The notes: generated by a model from the sequence alone, not told the origin. A DNA stretch of 51,668 nt from Methanoculleus sp. UBA374 (GCA_002508705.1 DAYL01000011.1:8687-60354), one strand, 5' to 3'. Counted from the first letter of the stretch, positions 9,567 through 16,899 are shown. Numbers and translations are program-made.

Positions 9567-9623
9567 GCACGGAAGACCCCGTGGGGGTCTTCCTGACAGG
9601 AAACTCCCTCCTGGAGTTTCCGT
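9567..9623 (+). repeat. Type I double-hairpin element, tnpB site 2 (57 bp)
   Basis: The insertion lies between codons for CVE and DLNIKYL of TnpB. It has the same plan: GCAC, GGAAGACCCC-GTG-GGGGTCTTCC, spacer TGACA, GGAAACTCC-CTCCT-GGAGTTTCC, GT. The stems differ from site 1 but the pairing is complete. It keeps the frame but brings a TGA. Confidence 0.9.
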
Positions 9624-9925
9624 GACCTGAATATCAAGTATCTCAAAGAGAAGGGTAAATCTCGCGGGCTTCGCAGGAGTATTCACGATGCTTCATGGGG
9701 ACGATTCTATTCTTACCTCGCGTACAAGGCTGAAAGTGCTGGTACGAACTTCATTCAAATCGATCCCCGCGACACGACACAGATGTGCTCGAACTGCGGA
9801 AGCATCGTGAAGAAAAGTCTCTCCGAGAGAGTCCACGAATGCCCATACTGTGGGTTTGTTGCCGATAGAGATTACAATGCTGCGGTAAATATCCACCGCA
9901 TAGGGATGGAACAGCCCTTTGAGCC

Positions 9926-10030
9926 ACGGAAACTGCCCTGCAGTTTCCTGACAGGAAGATGCTCCGCATCTTCCGTGCTGTGGAAATGCAGAGCATTTCC
10001 CAGCCAGGGAAATCTTCGATTTCCCGTGCT
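9926..10030 (+). repeat. Two tandem type I double-hairpin elements, tnpB site 3
   Basis: Unit A (9926-9979) is GGAAACTGC-CCT-GCAGTTTCC, TGACA, GGAAGATGC-TCC-GCATCTTCC. Unit B (9980-10030) is GGAAATGC-AGA-GCATTTCC, a short spacer, GGGAAATC-TTC-GATTTCCC. Both end CGTGCT. The other tnpB copy has only unit A at this site. Confidence 0.88.
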
Positions 10031-10050
10031 GTGGAGACGATGCCGCTACA

Positions 10051-10284
10051 TCACATCTCGGTGATGCAAGTGTTGTCCATGAAGCAGGAAGCCCCGCCCT
10101 TCAGGGCGGGGTAGTTCACTACTAAATCGTCCTCAACTGCTTCAAGGTACAAATCAATTGCTTCCCTGATATTATCCAGCGCTTCTTCCCTCGTGTCGCC
10201 TTCACTAATACAGCCAGGAAGGCTCGGCACATAGGCGGTGTATCCTCCATCCTCACTGGGCTCAAGCACCACACGCAGTTTCAT
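10051..10284 (-). pseudogene. hicB: HicB-type antitoxin with its 3' end replaced by the IS605 tip
   Basis: MKLRVVLEPSEDGGYTAYVPSLPGCISEGDTREEALDNIREAI is a classic HicB fold: a partial RNase H-like domain that binds and neutralises the HicA toxin. After VEDDLVV the frame runs into the IS element and adds about 22 foreign residues before the stop at 10051. HicB proteins normally continue slightly further, often into a DNA-binding part. No hicA is next to it. It could still fold, so it may be an orphan antitoxin rather than dead. The ATG at 10284 is chosen because homology begins there. Confidence 0.8.
10092..10119 (+). mobile_element. Right-end hairpin of the IS605-type element
   Basis: CCCCGCCC-TT-CAGGGCGGGG followed by TAGTTCAC is the subterminal hairpin usual at the right end of these elements. 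The same sequence ends the second copy at about 23508. The tip abuts the 3' end of the truncated hicB gene. Confidence 0.8.
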
Positions 10285-10329
10285 ACCATAACCTATCAAT
10301 CAGGGAGATTTATACTTAATTGCCCCGCC

Positions 10330-10610
10330 GGTCTCTCCAAGAAAAAGCAAGATATTCCGGCTCTGTTGAATTCTTCCCGGGGTAACAACAATCTCAACCC
10401 GTTGCCCTGCCTTCGTCAGGTTATGGAGGATCACCTCGCTCCTGATCTCCCTGACCTGATAACCGGTATCTCCTTGCCTTCAGTTCCTCTCCGAATCTCC
10501 TTTTGAGGACTGAAAAGGCTGTTTCGGCTTTGTCTCGTTCCCGGTACCGTTCCTCATCTCAGTCGCTGTATCTCCTGTCGATAGATCTCTGACCGAATCC
10601 TTCCTTGCCA
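10330..10610 (-). pseudogene. C-terminal remnant of an IS5/ISH-like transposase
   Basis: The minus strand reads YRERDKAETAFSVLKRRFGEELKARRYR and, after a one-base shift, YQVREIRSEVILHNLTKAG. This is the C-terminal part of a DDE transposase: a glutamate helix followed by the KRRFGE and ILHNL segments. The N-terminal two thirds and the element ends are missing. It fills the gap between the truncated hicB and the broken hicA. Confidence 0.65.
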
Positions 10611-10628
10611 GGTTCTGACCGGGATCAG

Positions 10629-10844
10629 TCACAGTTGCTCGTACACCCGGGAACTCTGCCCGTGGAATTCCTGCCTAGCGTGCGGATGGCTCGCAGGGTC
10701 GAGCCCTTGAGTCTCGCGTGGTTCAGCATCGTGAGCGGCGTCGTTGTGCCGTCCGGGTTGTCGCGACCTGACGACCTGAAATTCAAGCACTTCCAGAGTT
10801 TTGAGCACCTTCCTCTGCGGGGCGTCGTGCGGGAACTTTATCAT
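10629..10844 (-). pseudogene. hicA: hicA toxin remnant, copy 1
   Basis: The start MIKFPHDAPQRKVLKTLE is HicA-like. Compared with the copy at 26881, the segment encoding TGNHIALV (about 26 bases) is deleted, and the frame is lost before the conserved DNPDGTTTPLTMLNHARLKG block. A second lesion near the end ruins the ISRAEFLRVYEQ tail. HicA toxins are small dsRBD-fold mRNA interferases. This copy cannot be functional. Confidence 0.8.
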
Positions 10845-10887
10845 CTATTTTGTGAGTGTTTTCATTACAGCCGCACCGGAAACCGGT

Positions 10888-11100
10888 CTAAGCTCCGGCA
10901 CCCACGGCCACCTCAAACATCGTGATAATCGGTTTCCGCCCGTCCTTCAGCGAGAACTCCTCCAGTTACGACTCCGTTGTTTCCTTGAGGTTGGCCACCG
11001 CCTCTTCTACCGTCCTGCCCTGACTGACGGTGCCGACCGTCGGGCACTCGGCTACGCAAACGTCCTCTTCCTTATACAGCACGGCCGTGAATACCCTCAT
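10888..11100 (-). pseudogene. hicB: hicB antitoxin with a nonsense codon
   Basis: MRVFTAVLYKEEDVCVAECPTVGTVSQGRTVEEAVANLKETTES is followed by a TAA stop. The same frame then continues LEEFSLKDGRKPIITMFEVAVGAGA to a second stop at 10888. The continuation has the form of a HicB C-terminus (normally a Tyr before LEEF), so the TAA looks like a single-base nonsense change. It lies about 40 bp upstream of the broken hicA on the same strand, so the two once formed one module. Confidence 0.75.
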
Positions 11101-11915
11101 GTTCCTACCATACAGTGCGATATTGCCTCTCAGGGTGATAATACCGCTCGAATTTCTGCCCGGAATACTTCCGATGCTGCCGTCGGGCAACTGGAGACCT
11201 GCAATCGAATGCTCCAAACATAGTGCACCAACGGTTTGCAGACCGATCCGGGACGACCATGTCCTCAAACGAGAGGGGGGCCGGCAGGTGCATCGTCCGG
11301 GGAGCCACCAGAACTCCATCATGCGCACCGTGATGTGATCGTTCCTGTCGTGCACTCCGGGAAGATCCTTCGCACCCCGGACGCTCCGGGCGATCCTCTT
11401 CCAGGCGGGATCACCGTCGACGAGTTTCGGGCATCCCTGTAGCAGTCCACCGGTTCCGCCATGCCTTCCTGCCGGCCGGCGGGGGGCCTGCTGCAGGGAC
11501 GAGATCGATCCCGGCGGTCATCCGGTCGGACAGGGGGTTGCAACCACCGCCCGGGGTGCGCGGGCAGCCTCCCGCCCCGACCTGAAGCCCGACGGCCTCT
11601 CAAGGTCCGGGCGCGCCGTCCGCCGCACCCGCAGGGCAGCCGCAACCCGCACCTCTGGTGTTCCCGCCCCGGCCCGCAGGACCGGAAGCGCACACGACGG
11701 AATCCGGGCGCGTATCGGGCCGGAAGTCCCCGCCACCTGCCGCACCCCCGGGGCGCTTTTCGGGCCCGGATTTCATCCCCCGGGTGGCGAACTCGTATTA
11801 TCCTCAAAACAGCGATCCGGGCCCGTATGTTCATTTCAACAACTTCTTTATTTCATGAATGATCGTTTCGCACAGGCATGTCCGACGATATAAAATCGTT
11901 CCGGAAAAAATGACT
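11101..11915. other. Long GC-rich region without a supportable gene
   Basis: Several open frames exist on both strands between 11236 and 11862. Their translations are Arg/Pro/Gly-rich, share no motif that I recognise and lack ribosome-binding sites, so I treat them as chance frames in GC-rich DNA. The region is probably decayed sequence bordering the hicBA remnant. Confidence 0.5.
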
Positions 11916-11925
11916 CCGGTATCCT

Positions 11926-11938
11926 TATATACGATTAA
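11926..11938 (+). promoter_or_regulatory. TATA box of the pilin gene
   Basis: CCTTATATACGA lies about 70 bases before the ATG at 12003 in an AT-rich stretch. An AGGAGAGGTG ribosome-binding site follows just ahead of the start. Confidence 0.55.
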
Positions 11939-12002
11939 AAAATAGGTTATCTCGCCAACTGACAGCCCCGGAAGGGCATTTTGTCAGGAGAGGTGCATAA
12001 GT

Positions 12003-12458
12003 ATGCTGAACTTCAAGCAGAATGAAGAAGCGGTGTCGCCGGTGATCGGGACCATCCTCATGGTCGCCATCACGGTGATCCTCGCCGCGGTTATCGCGGC
12101 GTTTGTGTTTGGGATGAGCGGGAACATGGGTACGACGAAGACGGTTGCGGCTACTGCCAGCCAAAATGGAGATGACATTGTCGTGAATTACAAGGGCGGT
12201 GCCGATGCCAGCACTCTCAACTACCTGAAAATAACGGTTGGGGATGATCTGTCTACTCAGTATTGCTACGTAAGTAACACCTCTCCCTTTAAGGTAAAGA
12301 AGGAAACTAGTCTGACCGACTTAAATCTAACAGCCTTACTGCCTGTTGGTGAAACGGTAGTCTTCGTGGACAACGGAACTACTTCGCGTGACCACGTTCT
12401 TGCTGTAGGATACTTCTTGGATGGCACGGAGCAGGTTGTCCTTGATACCTACGTCTAA
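12003..12458 (+). CDS. Archaeal type IV pilin (class III signal peptide)
   Basis: This 151-residue protein begins MLNFKQNEEAVSPVIGTILMVAITVILAAVIAAFVFG. That is a short charged leader, the EAVSPVIG cleavage region recognised by the archaeal prepilin peptidase, and one long hydrophobic helix that forms the filament core. The rest is a small beta-rich head with sequons (NTS, NLT, NGT). The family is the archaeal pilin N-terminal group. Such pilins form adhesion pili. It stands alone here, with its own promoter and terminator, and no assembly ATPase is near. Confidence 0.92.
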   Translation: MLNFKQNEEAVSPVIGTILMVAITVILAAVIAAFVFGMSGNMGTTKTVAATASQNGDDIVVNYKGGADASTLNYLKITVGDDLSTQYCYVSNTSPFKVKKETSLTDLNLTALLPVGETVVFVDNGTTSRDHVLAVGYFLDGTEQVVLDTYV

Positions 12459-12471
12459 CCCTTTTTTTCTG
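12459..12471 (+). terminator. Poly-T terminator after the pilin gene
   Basis: CCCTTTTTTTCTG lies immediately after the stop codon. Confidence 0.6.
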
Positions 12472-12769
12472 CAACCTCTATCCTGACCCGCAAACTCGAC
12501 AACCTGCCGCTAAGGTCCTCCGGACTCCGTAGACAACGCCACCAAAGTTCTTGAACTGGGCACCGACGGGATTGGGCGACCGATTTGGGAGAATACCTGA
12601 AAGACCACCGGATGCTACGAATCGAGATGAAACGACCATCCGATCGACGTCCGGCAAAATGCGGGTCAGACCACTACGGATGAATCCCGTTTCAGAGGCT
12701 GGAGCCAATTAACAACTAACTATATTATTACCCCTGCAGATCTCATTTCATACGTTACGGAGAGACATA
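12472..12769. other. Gap before the membrane protein gene
   Basis: No gene is recognised. Near the right end, AACTAACTATATTATTACC looks like a TATA region for the gene at 12770, whose GGAGAGACATA leader contains a ribosome-binding site. Confidence 0.4.
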
Positions 12770-13294
12770 ATGCATTTCAAAACGCAATCAATTCTTATAT
12801 CATTCCTCGCCCTCACCCTCGTTCTACCTGTAAACATTTATACCCTCGGCGACGCCATCGGCGCGGCCCTTCAGTTTCCGTTCCTGCGCTACCAGGAAAC
12901 GTATCTCGGGACGAGCGTCATCACTGTGTTTCGTGACCTCGATTACGTCACCTCCGGCACCATCACCGGCCGGTCAGCCCTCTCGATCCTCCTCCAGCTC
13001 TGCGGCACCTCTCTCCTGATCGCCGCAATCGTCTACTTTGCAGCCCGGCGGCAGGAAAATTATGAATCGTTCAAAAAACCCCTCGCCCTCCTGGTAGGAG
13101 GAGCGGGCGGTGCCTATCTCCTCTCCTGTCTCATCCAGTACGGCCCCCTCCTCCACGGCCCAGCGGGGTTTGCCGTCCCGGTCGGCGTGCCGCTCATCCT
13201 TGCCGTCGCGTGGTACATCCTGAGGGCAGAGGACGACGAGGATGAATACAACGAGGAGGACGACTGCGGGGAAGAGGCGGGAGAGGAGGAGTGA
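12770..13294 (+). CDS. Four-helix membrane protein with acidic tail
   Basis: This 174-residue protein has a GGAGA site six bases before the ATG. Hydrophobic segments lie near residues 8-28, 63-84, 104-124 and 130-150. The last 25 residues are almost all Asp and Glu and should face the cytoplasm. I do not recognise the family and assign no function. A perfect palindrome at 13304-13321 follows the stop closely. Confidence 0.7.
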   Translation: MHFKTQSILISFLALTLVLPVNIYTLGDAIGAALQFPFLRYQETYLGTSVITVFRDLDYVTSGTITGRSALSILLQLCGTSLLIAAIVYFAARRQENYESFKKPLALLVGGAGGAYLLSCLIQYGPLLHGPAGFAVPVGVPLILAVAWYILRAEDDEDEYNEEDDCGEEAGEEE

Positions 13295-13303
13295 CGCGAT
13301 GGC

Positions 13304-13326
13304 CCGGCAACCGGTTGCCGGTTCTT
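13304..13326 (+). terminator. Perfect 18-bp palindrome after the membrane protein gene
   Basis: CCGGCAACCGGTTGCCGG is self-complementary and is followed by TTCTTCTCC. It is a likely transcript end. The rest of the gap to 13651 holds no recognisable gene. Confidence 0.45.
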
Positions 13327-13651
13327 CTCCTGCTCAAAGGGCAGCCGGGACCGGGCTATCGCAGGTTCGTCGGTCTGCCTGCAGTCATGGAACCGATCCG
13401 GGACATCTTGCAGCTGGATCCGATTCCTCACCATACCCCGCTGACTTCACCTGTCGATCCACGGTGTGTTCTCCTCCTCTCCACACCCTGACGGTCGCCC
13501 TGGATCATCCTGATTGCAGTTGTTATGCTGCTCGACACCATCCTGAATAGTACGCAGGGGCCAATACCGCTGGAAACGGTCCAAAAAGTGTATAAGAAGG
13601 CATGATAACCCGGCCAGGGGCATACCAGGTGCGCTGTATGCGCCCCCTCAT

Positions 13652-14104
13652 CTATACTTCGTGCCAACTACCGGGACTCATACCAGCCGGTGCTGTGCGC
13701 TCTACCGTGCATGGAACGGCATCCAAGGGCTTCATCTCGACAAAGAACCTCTGGTTTTGACCGATGAGCAGATCTCCCGGAAGCGTGGGGTCATCGGCTT
13801 GAAATAACGGGATCTGCATCTGCCAGAAAACCGGCATCCCTGTTCCTCCGCCACCGCCTATCGGGCGCCACCGGGTCGTTCCCGTGTAGGTCTGCATGGA
13901 CTCCGCGGTGGACACGGTGACGACGACCCGTTCCACGTCGATATAGGCGCCGTCCCGGGGGACCCTCACCATGACGGCGATGTACCGTATATACTCGCCG
14001 TCGGCACTTGCCTGCACCATGACCGGCTCGGCGACCTGGATGACGGCACCGAGCGCCACGTACGCGAAGACGGAGGTTACGCCGATAAAAACAGCGATGG
14101 TCAA
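13652..14104 (-). pseudogene. Archaellin-like protein lacking its N-terminus
   Basis: The frame ESGLTIAVFIGVTSVFAYVALGA followed by a beta-rich domain resembles an archaellin (FlaB-type filament subunit). The C-terminal GQNQRFFVEMKPLDAVPCTVERTAPAG matches the usual archaellin end. An in-frame TAA lies just upstream of ESG, and no ATG precedes the helix. The leader and processing site are therefore gone, and the only possible start is the TTG at 14104. The break point lies beside a tRNA-like fragment and the NYN cassette, so the gene was probably truncated when that cassette arrived. No other archaellum genes are present. Confidence 0.6.
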
Positions 14105-14124
14105 TCCTGATTCCCATCCTTACT

Positions 14125-14180
14125 CGGGTAGTTCGGTGATCTCGCAGGGGAACCCGTGGGTTTGAATCCCAACCCCTGCG
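14125..14180 (+). other. tRNA 3'-end-like fragment at the left edge of cassette copy 1
   Basis: TGGG-TTTGAAT-CCCA resembles a T-arm and is followed by ACCCCTGCG, like an acceptor 3' strand. CGCAGGGG at 14143-14150 pairs with CCCCTGCG at 14173-14180. The 5' half of a tRNA (acceptor, D-arm) is missing, so this is not a working tRNA. It looks like the 3' part of a class II (Leu/Ser-type) tRNA, the kind of remnant left by tRNA-targeted integration. A diverged counterpart lies at 21905-21985. Confidence 0.5.
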
Positions 14181-14228
14181 TTGAGGACTCATCGAAAATT
14201 TCTTATCGCATGGAGCAATATGTGTACC

Positions 14229-14275
14229 TGTTATACGCGCTACCGTTCCCTTGTGGGACGGTAGTTTCTTCTTTT
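14229..14275 (+). promoter_or_regulatory. TATA box overlapped by a hairpin and T-rich tract, upstream of NYN gene 1
   Basis: TGTTATACGC (TATA-like) is followed by the near-perfect inverted repeat CTACCGTTCCC-TTGT-GGGACGGTAG (one bulged T) and TTTCTTCTTTT. The block is conserved at 22041-22087. It could be an operator over the start site or a leader terminator. Confidence 0.5.
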
Positions 14276-14296
14276 CAATCGTCCTTTTAGTGGTTA

Positions 14297-14836
14297 ATGA
14301 TATCTCGGGTTGCTGTTTTCATCGATAACGGATATTTGTCCAAAATAGTTCCTGATGGCATTAAGATCGACTTTGAAAAATTTTGTACCGCAGTTTGTGG
14401 CGATAAAGAGAGGCTACGTACCTATTTTTATGACTGCATGCCGTACCAGAGCGAACCTCCCACCGATTCCGAGAAGATTCGTTATGGAAACTACTGTAAG
14501 TTTCGAGAAATTATTGAAAGCCTGCCCCGGTTCCAAATGCGATTTGGAAAACTCCGGAAGAACCGCGATGGTTCATTTGAACAAAAGAGGGTCGATATCC
14601 TCATGGCTGTGGAAATGGTGCGGTTAAGCTGGTCTCACCAGATCGGTCACGCTATCATCGTTTCGGGTGACAGCGACTTCGTTCCGGCGATTGAGGCGGC
14701 AAAAGACGCCGGAGTGATCACGGCCCTTTATTACTCAAGAGGAACGGTTCATAATGAACTCCTTTCAGCGGTCGATGAAAGATATGAGATGAACAGGTCC
14801 TTCTTTGAGAGTGTTCGGCGCGATAGTTCGAGGTAG
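14297..14836 (+). CDS. NYN-domain (LabA/DUF88-type) nuclease, cassette copy 1
   Basis: This 179-residue protein carries the three acidic motifs of the NYN/PIN-like RNase fold: Asp10 in VAVFIDNGYL, Asp100 in KRVDILMAVEMV, and Asp125/Asp127 in IIVSGDSDFVPAI. These should coordinate one Mg ion for RNA cleavage. NYN proteins of this type act in RNA decay or as toxin-like effectors. The start follows a TAGTGGTTA leader without a clear ribosome-binding site. Its neighbours are two overlapping small genes on the other strand, and the same trio is repeated at 22392-23446. The function of the trio is unknown. Confidence 0.88.
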   Translation: MISRVAVFIDNGYLSKIVPDGIKIDFEKFCTAVCGDKERLRTYFYDCMPYQSEPPTDSEKIRYGNYCKFREIIESLPRFQMRFGKLRKNRDGSFEQKRVDILMAVEMVRLSWSHQIGHAIIVSGDSDFVPAIEAAKDAGVITALYYSRGTVHNELLSAVDERYEMNRSFFESVRRDSSR

Positions 14837-14902
14837 CAGGATTATGTGTACCTCCCGACCACTCTGTCAGCGTCGAAGACCTCCACGGCCCGGCGGACCT
14901 CC

Positions 14903-15295
14903 TCAACCATATGCCCGCCTCTGGATAAGAGGGAAGAGAGGAGCGCTCGACGCCTCCCCGCGCACCACCCGCTGGAAACTGACGAGCGGGACGATCCAGG
15001 AGCCGATGCGGGTCCGGATCACCACTGCTCTCCCGGCGAGGTTCATCGCCGCGTATCCTTCGATCGTTAATGCCCCTGTGACGACGCCCCCCGTCCGCCG
15101 CACTCGTTCACACGTGACCGGCGCCGGGTGGCCGGAGAAGATGAGTCTCTTCGCGTCCTCGGGCGTGATCCGGCAGCGCTCCGCCTCCACTAAAACGAGG
15201 AGACCGCCGGTCGCGGTGCAGGTAAGGGTTCCCGGCGCGATGGTCCTATCGGACCGGAGCGGGAGAAACCCGAAGGGTTTCGACTCCGGGGTCAT
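14903..15295 (-). CDS. Small cassette protein B, copy 1 (unknown family)
   Basis: The gene encodes 130 residues starting with ATG at 15295. The ATG overlaps the stop of the upstream small gene (ATGA), so the two are translationally coupled. No family is recognised. The first 20 residues (ESKPFGFLPLRSDRT) are encoded by a type II double-hairpin element at 15238-15283. The rest looks like a compact beta-rich domain with segments GGLLVLVE, CRITPEDAKRL and GSWIVPLVSF. The second copy (22974-23186) is frameshifted and lacks the middle third. It converges on the NYN gene 66 bp away. Confidence 0.65.
   Translation of the reverse strand: MTPESKPFGFLPLRSDRTIAPGTLTCTATGGLLVLVEAERCRITPEDAKRLIFSGHPAPVTCERVRRTGGVVTGALTIEGYAAMNLAGRAVVIRTRIGSWIVPLVSFQRVVRGEASSAPLFPLIQRRAYG
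15238..15283 (+). repeat. Type II double-hairpin element forming the 5' end of a cassette gene
   Basis: CGAT, hairpin GGTCC-TATC-GGACC, spacer GGAGCGGGA, hairpin GAAACCC-GAA-GGGTTTC, GA. It lies within the coding sequence of small protein B on the opposite strand and is translated. In the duplicate at 23127-23172 the first loop is GATA, the exact inversion of TATC. Confidence 0.85.
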
Positions 15296-15564
15296 GGCCG
15301 GCCCCGCTCGACGCTGACGGTGTACTGGTGGTTTTTCGTCCGGCGGACGTTGATCTCCCGCACCGCCCGGCCGTGTCGCCGGATCTCGGCAGCGACCGCC
15401 TGCGGAACGAGGAAGAGCGGTACCGGGGTCACGCTTATCCCCTCCGGGGGAGATGTACCAGTGGCGGCCTGGCAGAGCGCGTGGTGGCACTTTGGATCCG
15501 GGCTGCCGCCTCTGGGTTTCGATTCGGTTCCTCCCCTACATGGGGGCCTGTCGTCGTGTTGCAT
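15292..15564 (-). CDS. Small cassette protein A, copy 1 (unknown family)
   Basis: The gene encodes 90 residues, with the start at 15564 chosen from a GGGAG site seven to nine bases upstream and from alignment with copy 2. The conserved core is GGSPDPKCHHAL, QAATGTS, VPLFLVPQAVAAEIRRH and VRRTKNHQYTVSVE. The strong conservation between the two copies, greater than that of protein B, argues it is a real coding gene. I do not recognise the fold. It is the first gene of a two-gene operon with protein B. Confidence 0.7.
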   Translation of the reverse strand: MQHDDRPPCRGGTESKPRGGSPDPKCHHALCQAATGTSPPEGISVTPVPLFLVPQAVAAEIRRHGRAVREINVRRTKNHQYTVSVERGRP

Positions 15565-15720
15565 ATTTTGTATCTCCCTGCACCGGGATTCTTTCCGGCG
15601 CATACATCATCTTCGGGGACCGTGGGTTAAAAAGGTGAGCCAATGGCCCCGAATTTAACAACAGAGACTATTTAAACGTTACTTTATCCAAAATTCGGAT
15701 TCCAGAGGATCGGGAAGGAA

Positions 15721-16899
15721 TCAACGATTGCGAACCGAATCCGGGGTGATGATCGATCCGGGCTTTTTTGATCCGATGCAGGCGGCGGCCACGTCCCCGG
15801 GGTCGTACCGGAGGCGGACCTCCCGCTCCCGCCCCCGGCCCGCTCCGGGCACGAGATCGACGAACCCGGCTTTCGCGAGCCCGTTGAGGTGCTCGTGGTA
15901 GGTCGTCTTCCCGACCGGGAGGTAATCCCGCGCCGCCTCAAAGACCGCTCCCGCCGTCATATCTGCCCCTTCCCTGGATCGTTCCGCAATCCGGCGGAGC
16001 AGTATGCGCTCGTCGTCCGAGAGCCCCGCGGCACGGGTGGCAAGGACCGGTGCCGCGACCGCCCGGCCGGCAGCCGTCACGTCGCCGGGGGTGACCCGGC
16101 GACGGCCGTCCTTTTCCGCCCGGAGGACCGCCAGCCTGACGAGGTCGATCCCGATCCGGACGTCCTGTTCACCGGCGGCGATGGTGGCGATACGGTCGAG
16201 GAGGACCTTTGAGACCACCCGCGGGTAGAGCCCCTGCCGGACGCGGTCGGCAAGGATATCCCGGACCTCGACCTTCGTGTAGGGTGTAAAATTGACCTCG
16301 GTCGGGTGGAAGACCGACCGGACGCTCTCGTCGGCTTCCGCGTAGAGGTTCAGGGCGAGGTCGCTCGTGACCGCGAAGACCCCGGGCTTTCTGACGTTCC
16401 ACTTCTCATAGAGCCGGAGGATCTGGTAGAGGAGGGTGTTGTAGGTTCCTGCCGGGATGAGCTCGTTTGCGTCGTCGAGACAGACGATGAGCGCTGCATC
16501 GTGGTCCCGGAGCCTGGCGGCGATCCCCCGCTTGATCTCGTCGAGGTGCCGCCCGACCGGAGGCGGGGCGTAGCCGTGGACTTGCTCGAAGATGCTCCGG
16601 TAGACCGCAAGCGGTGTGCGGTCGTGCCGGCAGTTGACGTACGCCGGGACGACCTGCCGGGTGGTCTCGGTGACCTCGCGGAAGAGTCGGCGGACGGTGG
16701 TGGTCTTCCCGGTCCCGGGCGGGCCGCGGAGGACGGCGGAGAGAGCGCTCCCGCCCCGGCGGGCCGGCCGGATGAGGAAGGCGAGTTCCTGGACCTGGGC
16801 GTCGCGGTGGTGGAGGTGGTCGGGGACGAACGTGAACTCGAAGACGTCAGGGTCCCGGAAGAGGGTCTGGTCGTGGCGGAGAAGGGGAGAGTGCGTCAT
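15721..16899 (-). CDS. cdc6: Orc1/Cdc6 replication initiator
   Basis: This 392-residue AAA+ protein has Walker A GPPGTGKT at 59-66 and Walker B LIVCLDDAN at 136-144. Sensor and lid regions follow, and a winged helix in the C-terminal 90 residues (SREGADMTAGAVFEAARDYLPVGKTTYHEHLNGLAKAGFV) binds DNA. Archaeal Orc1/Cdc6 proteins bind origin repeats and load the MCM helicase, and their genes often lie next to an origin. The region upstream (16900-16980) is also present before the truncated copy at 8318. I see no clear ORB repeats, so origin function is uncertain. Methanomicrobiales often carry several paralogues. Confidence 0.92.
   Translation of the reverse strand: MTHSPLLRHDQTLFRDPDVFEFTFVPDHLHHRDAQVQELAFLIRPARRGGSALSAVLRGPPGTGKTTTVRRLFREVTETTRQVVPAYVNCRHDRTPLAVYRSIFEQVHGYAPPPVGRHLDEIKRGIAARLRDHDAALIVCLDDANELIPAGTYNTLLYQILRLYEKWNVRKPGVFAVTSDLALNLYAEADESVRSVFHPTEVNFTPYTKVEVRDILADRVRQGLYPRVVSKVLLDRIATIAAGEQDVRIGIDLVRLAVLRAEKDGRRRVTPGDVTAAGRAVAAPVLATRAAGLSDDERILLRRIAERSREGADMTAGAVFEAARDYLPVGKTTYHEHLNGLAKAGFVDLVPGAGRGREREVRLRYDPGDVAAACIGSKKPGSIITPDSVRNR

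Larger units (their letters stand above)
8711..10114 (+). pseudogene. tnpB: IS200/IS605-type tnpB, broken by palindromic insertions
   Basis: The translation begins MIVSYKYRAYPDATTAARLNG, a typical TnpB N-terminus. It continues with the RuvC-like segment VGIDLGLTSFAVDSDG and the zinc ribbon CSNCG...CPYCG followed by DRDYNAAVNI. The natural end is QEAPPFRAG with a stop at 10112-10114. Three insertions of 55, 57 and about 104 bp interrupt it: the first shifts the frame, the second adds a stop in frame, and the third shifts the frame near the C-terminus. No tnpA lies next to it. Intact TnpB is an RNA-guided nuclease associated with IS605 transposons; this copy cannot be made as one protein. Confidence 0.92.
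14160..15630. repeat. Segmental duplication, copy 1 (NYN cassette)
   Basis: This segment is repeated at about 21960-23500. Shared parts are the tRNA-like end, the TATA/hairpin block, the NYN gene, and the two small genes on the opposite strand with their GGGAG leader. Copy 2 differs by a MITE insertion and by a frameshift plus deletion in one small gene. Confidence 0.9.

Noticed and set aside
11236..11862. Overlapping long open frames on both strands
   Set aside because: Arg/Pro-rich translations without motifs or leaders; typical of chance frames in GC-rich DNA.
14105..14180. Possible functional tRNA gene
   Set aside because: Only T-arm and acceptor 3' features are present. There is no matching acceptor 5' strand or D-arm, so I report it as a fragment.
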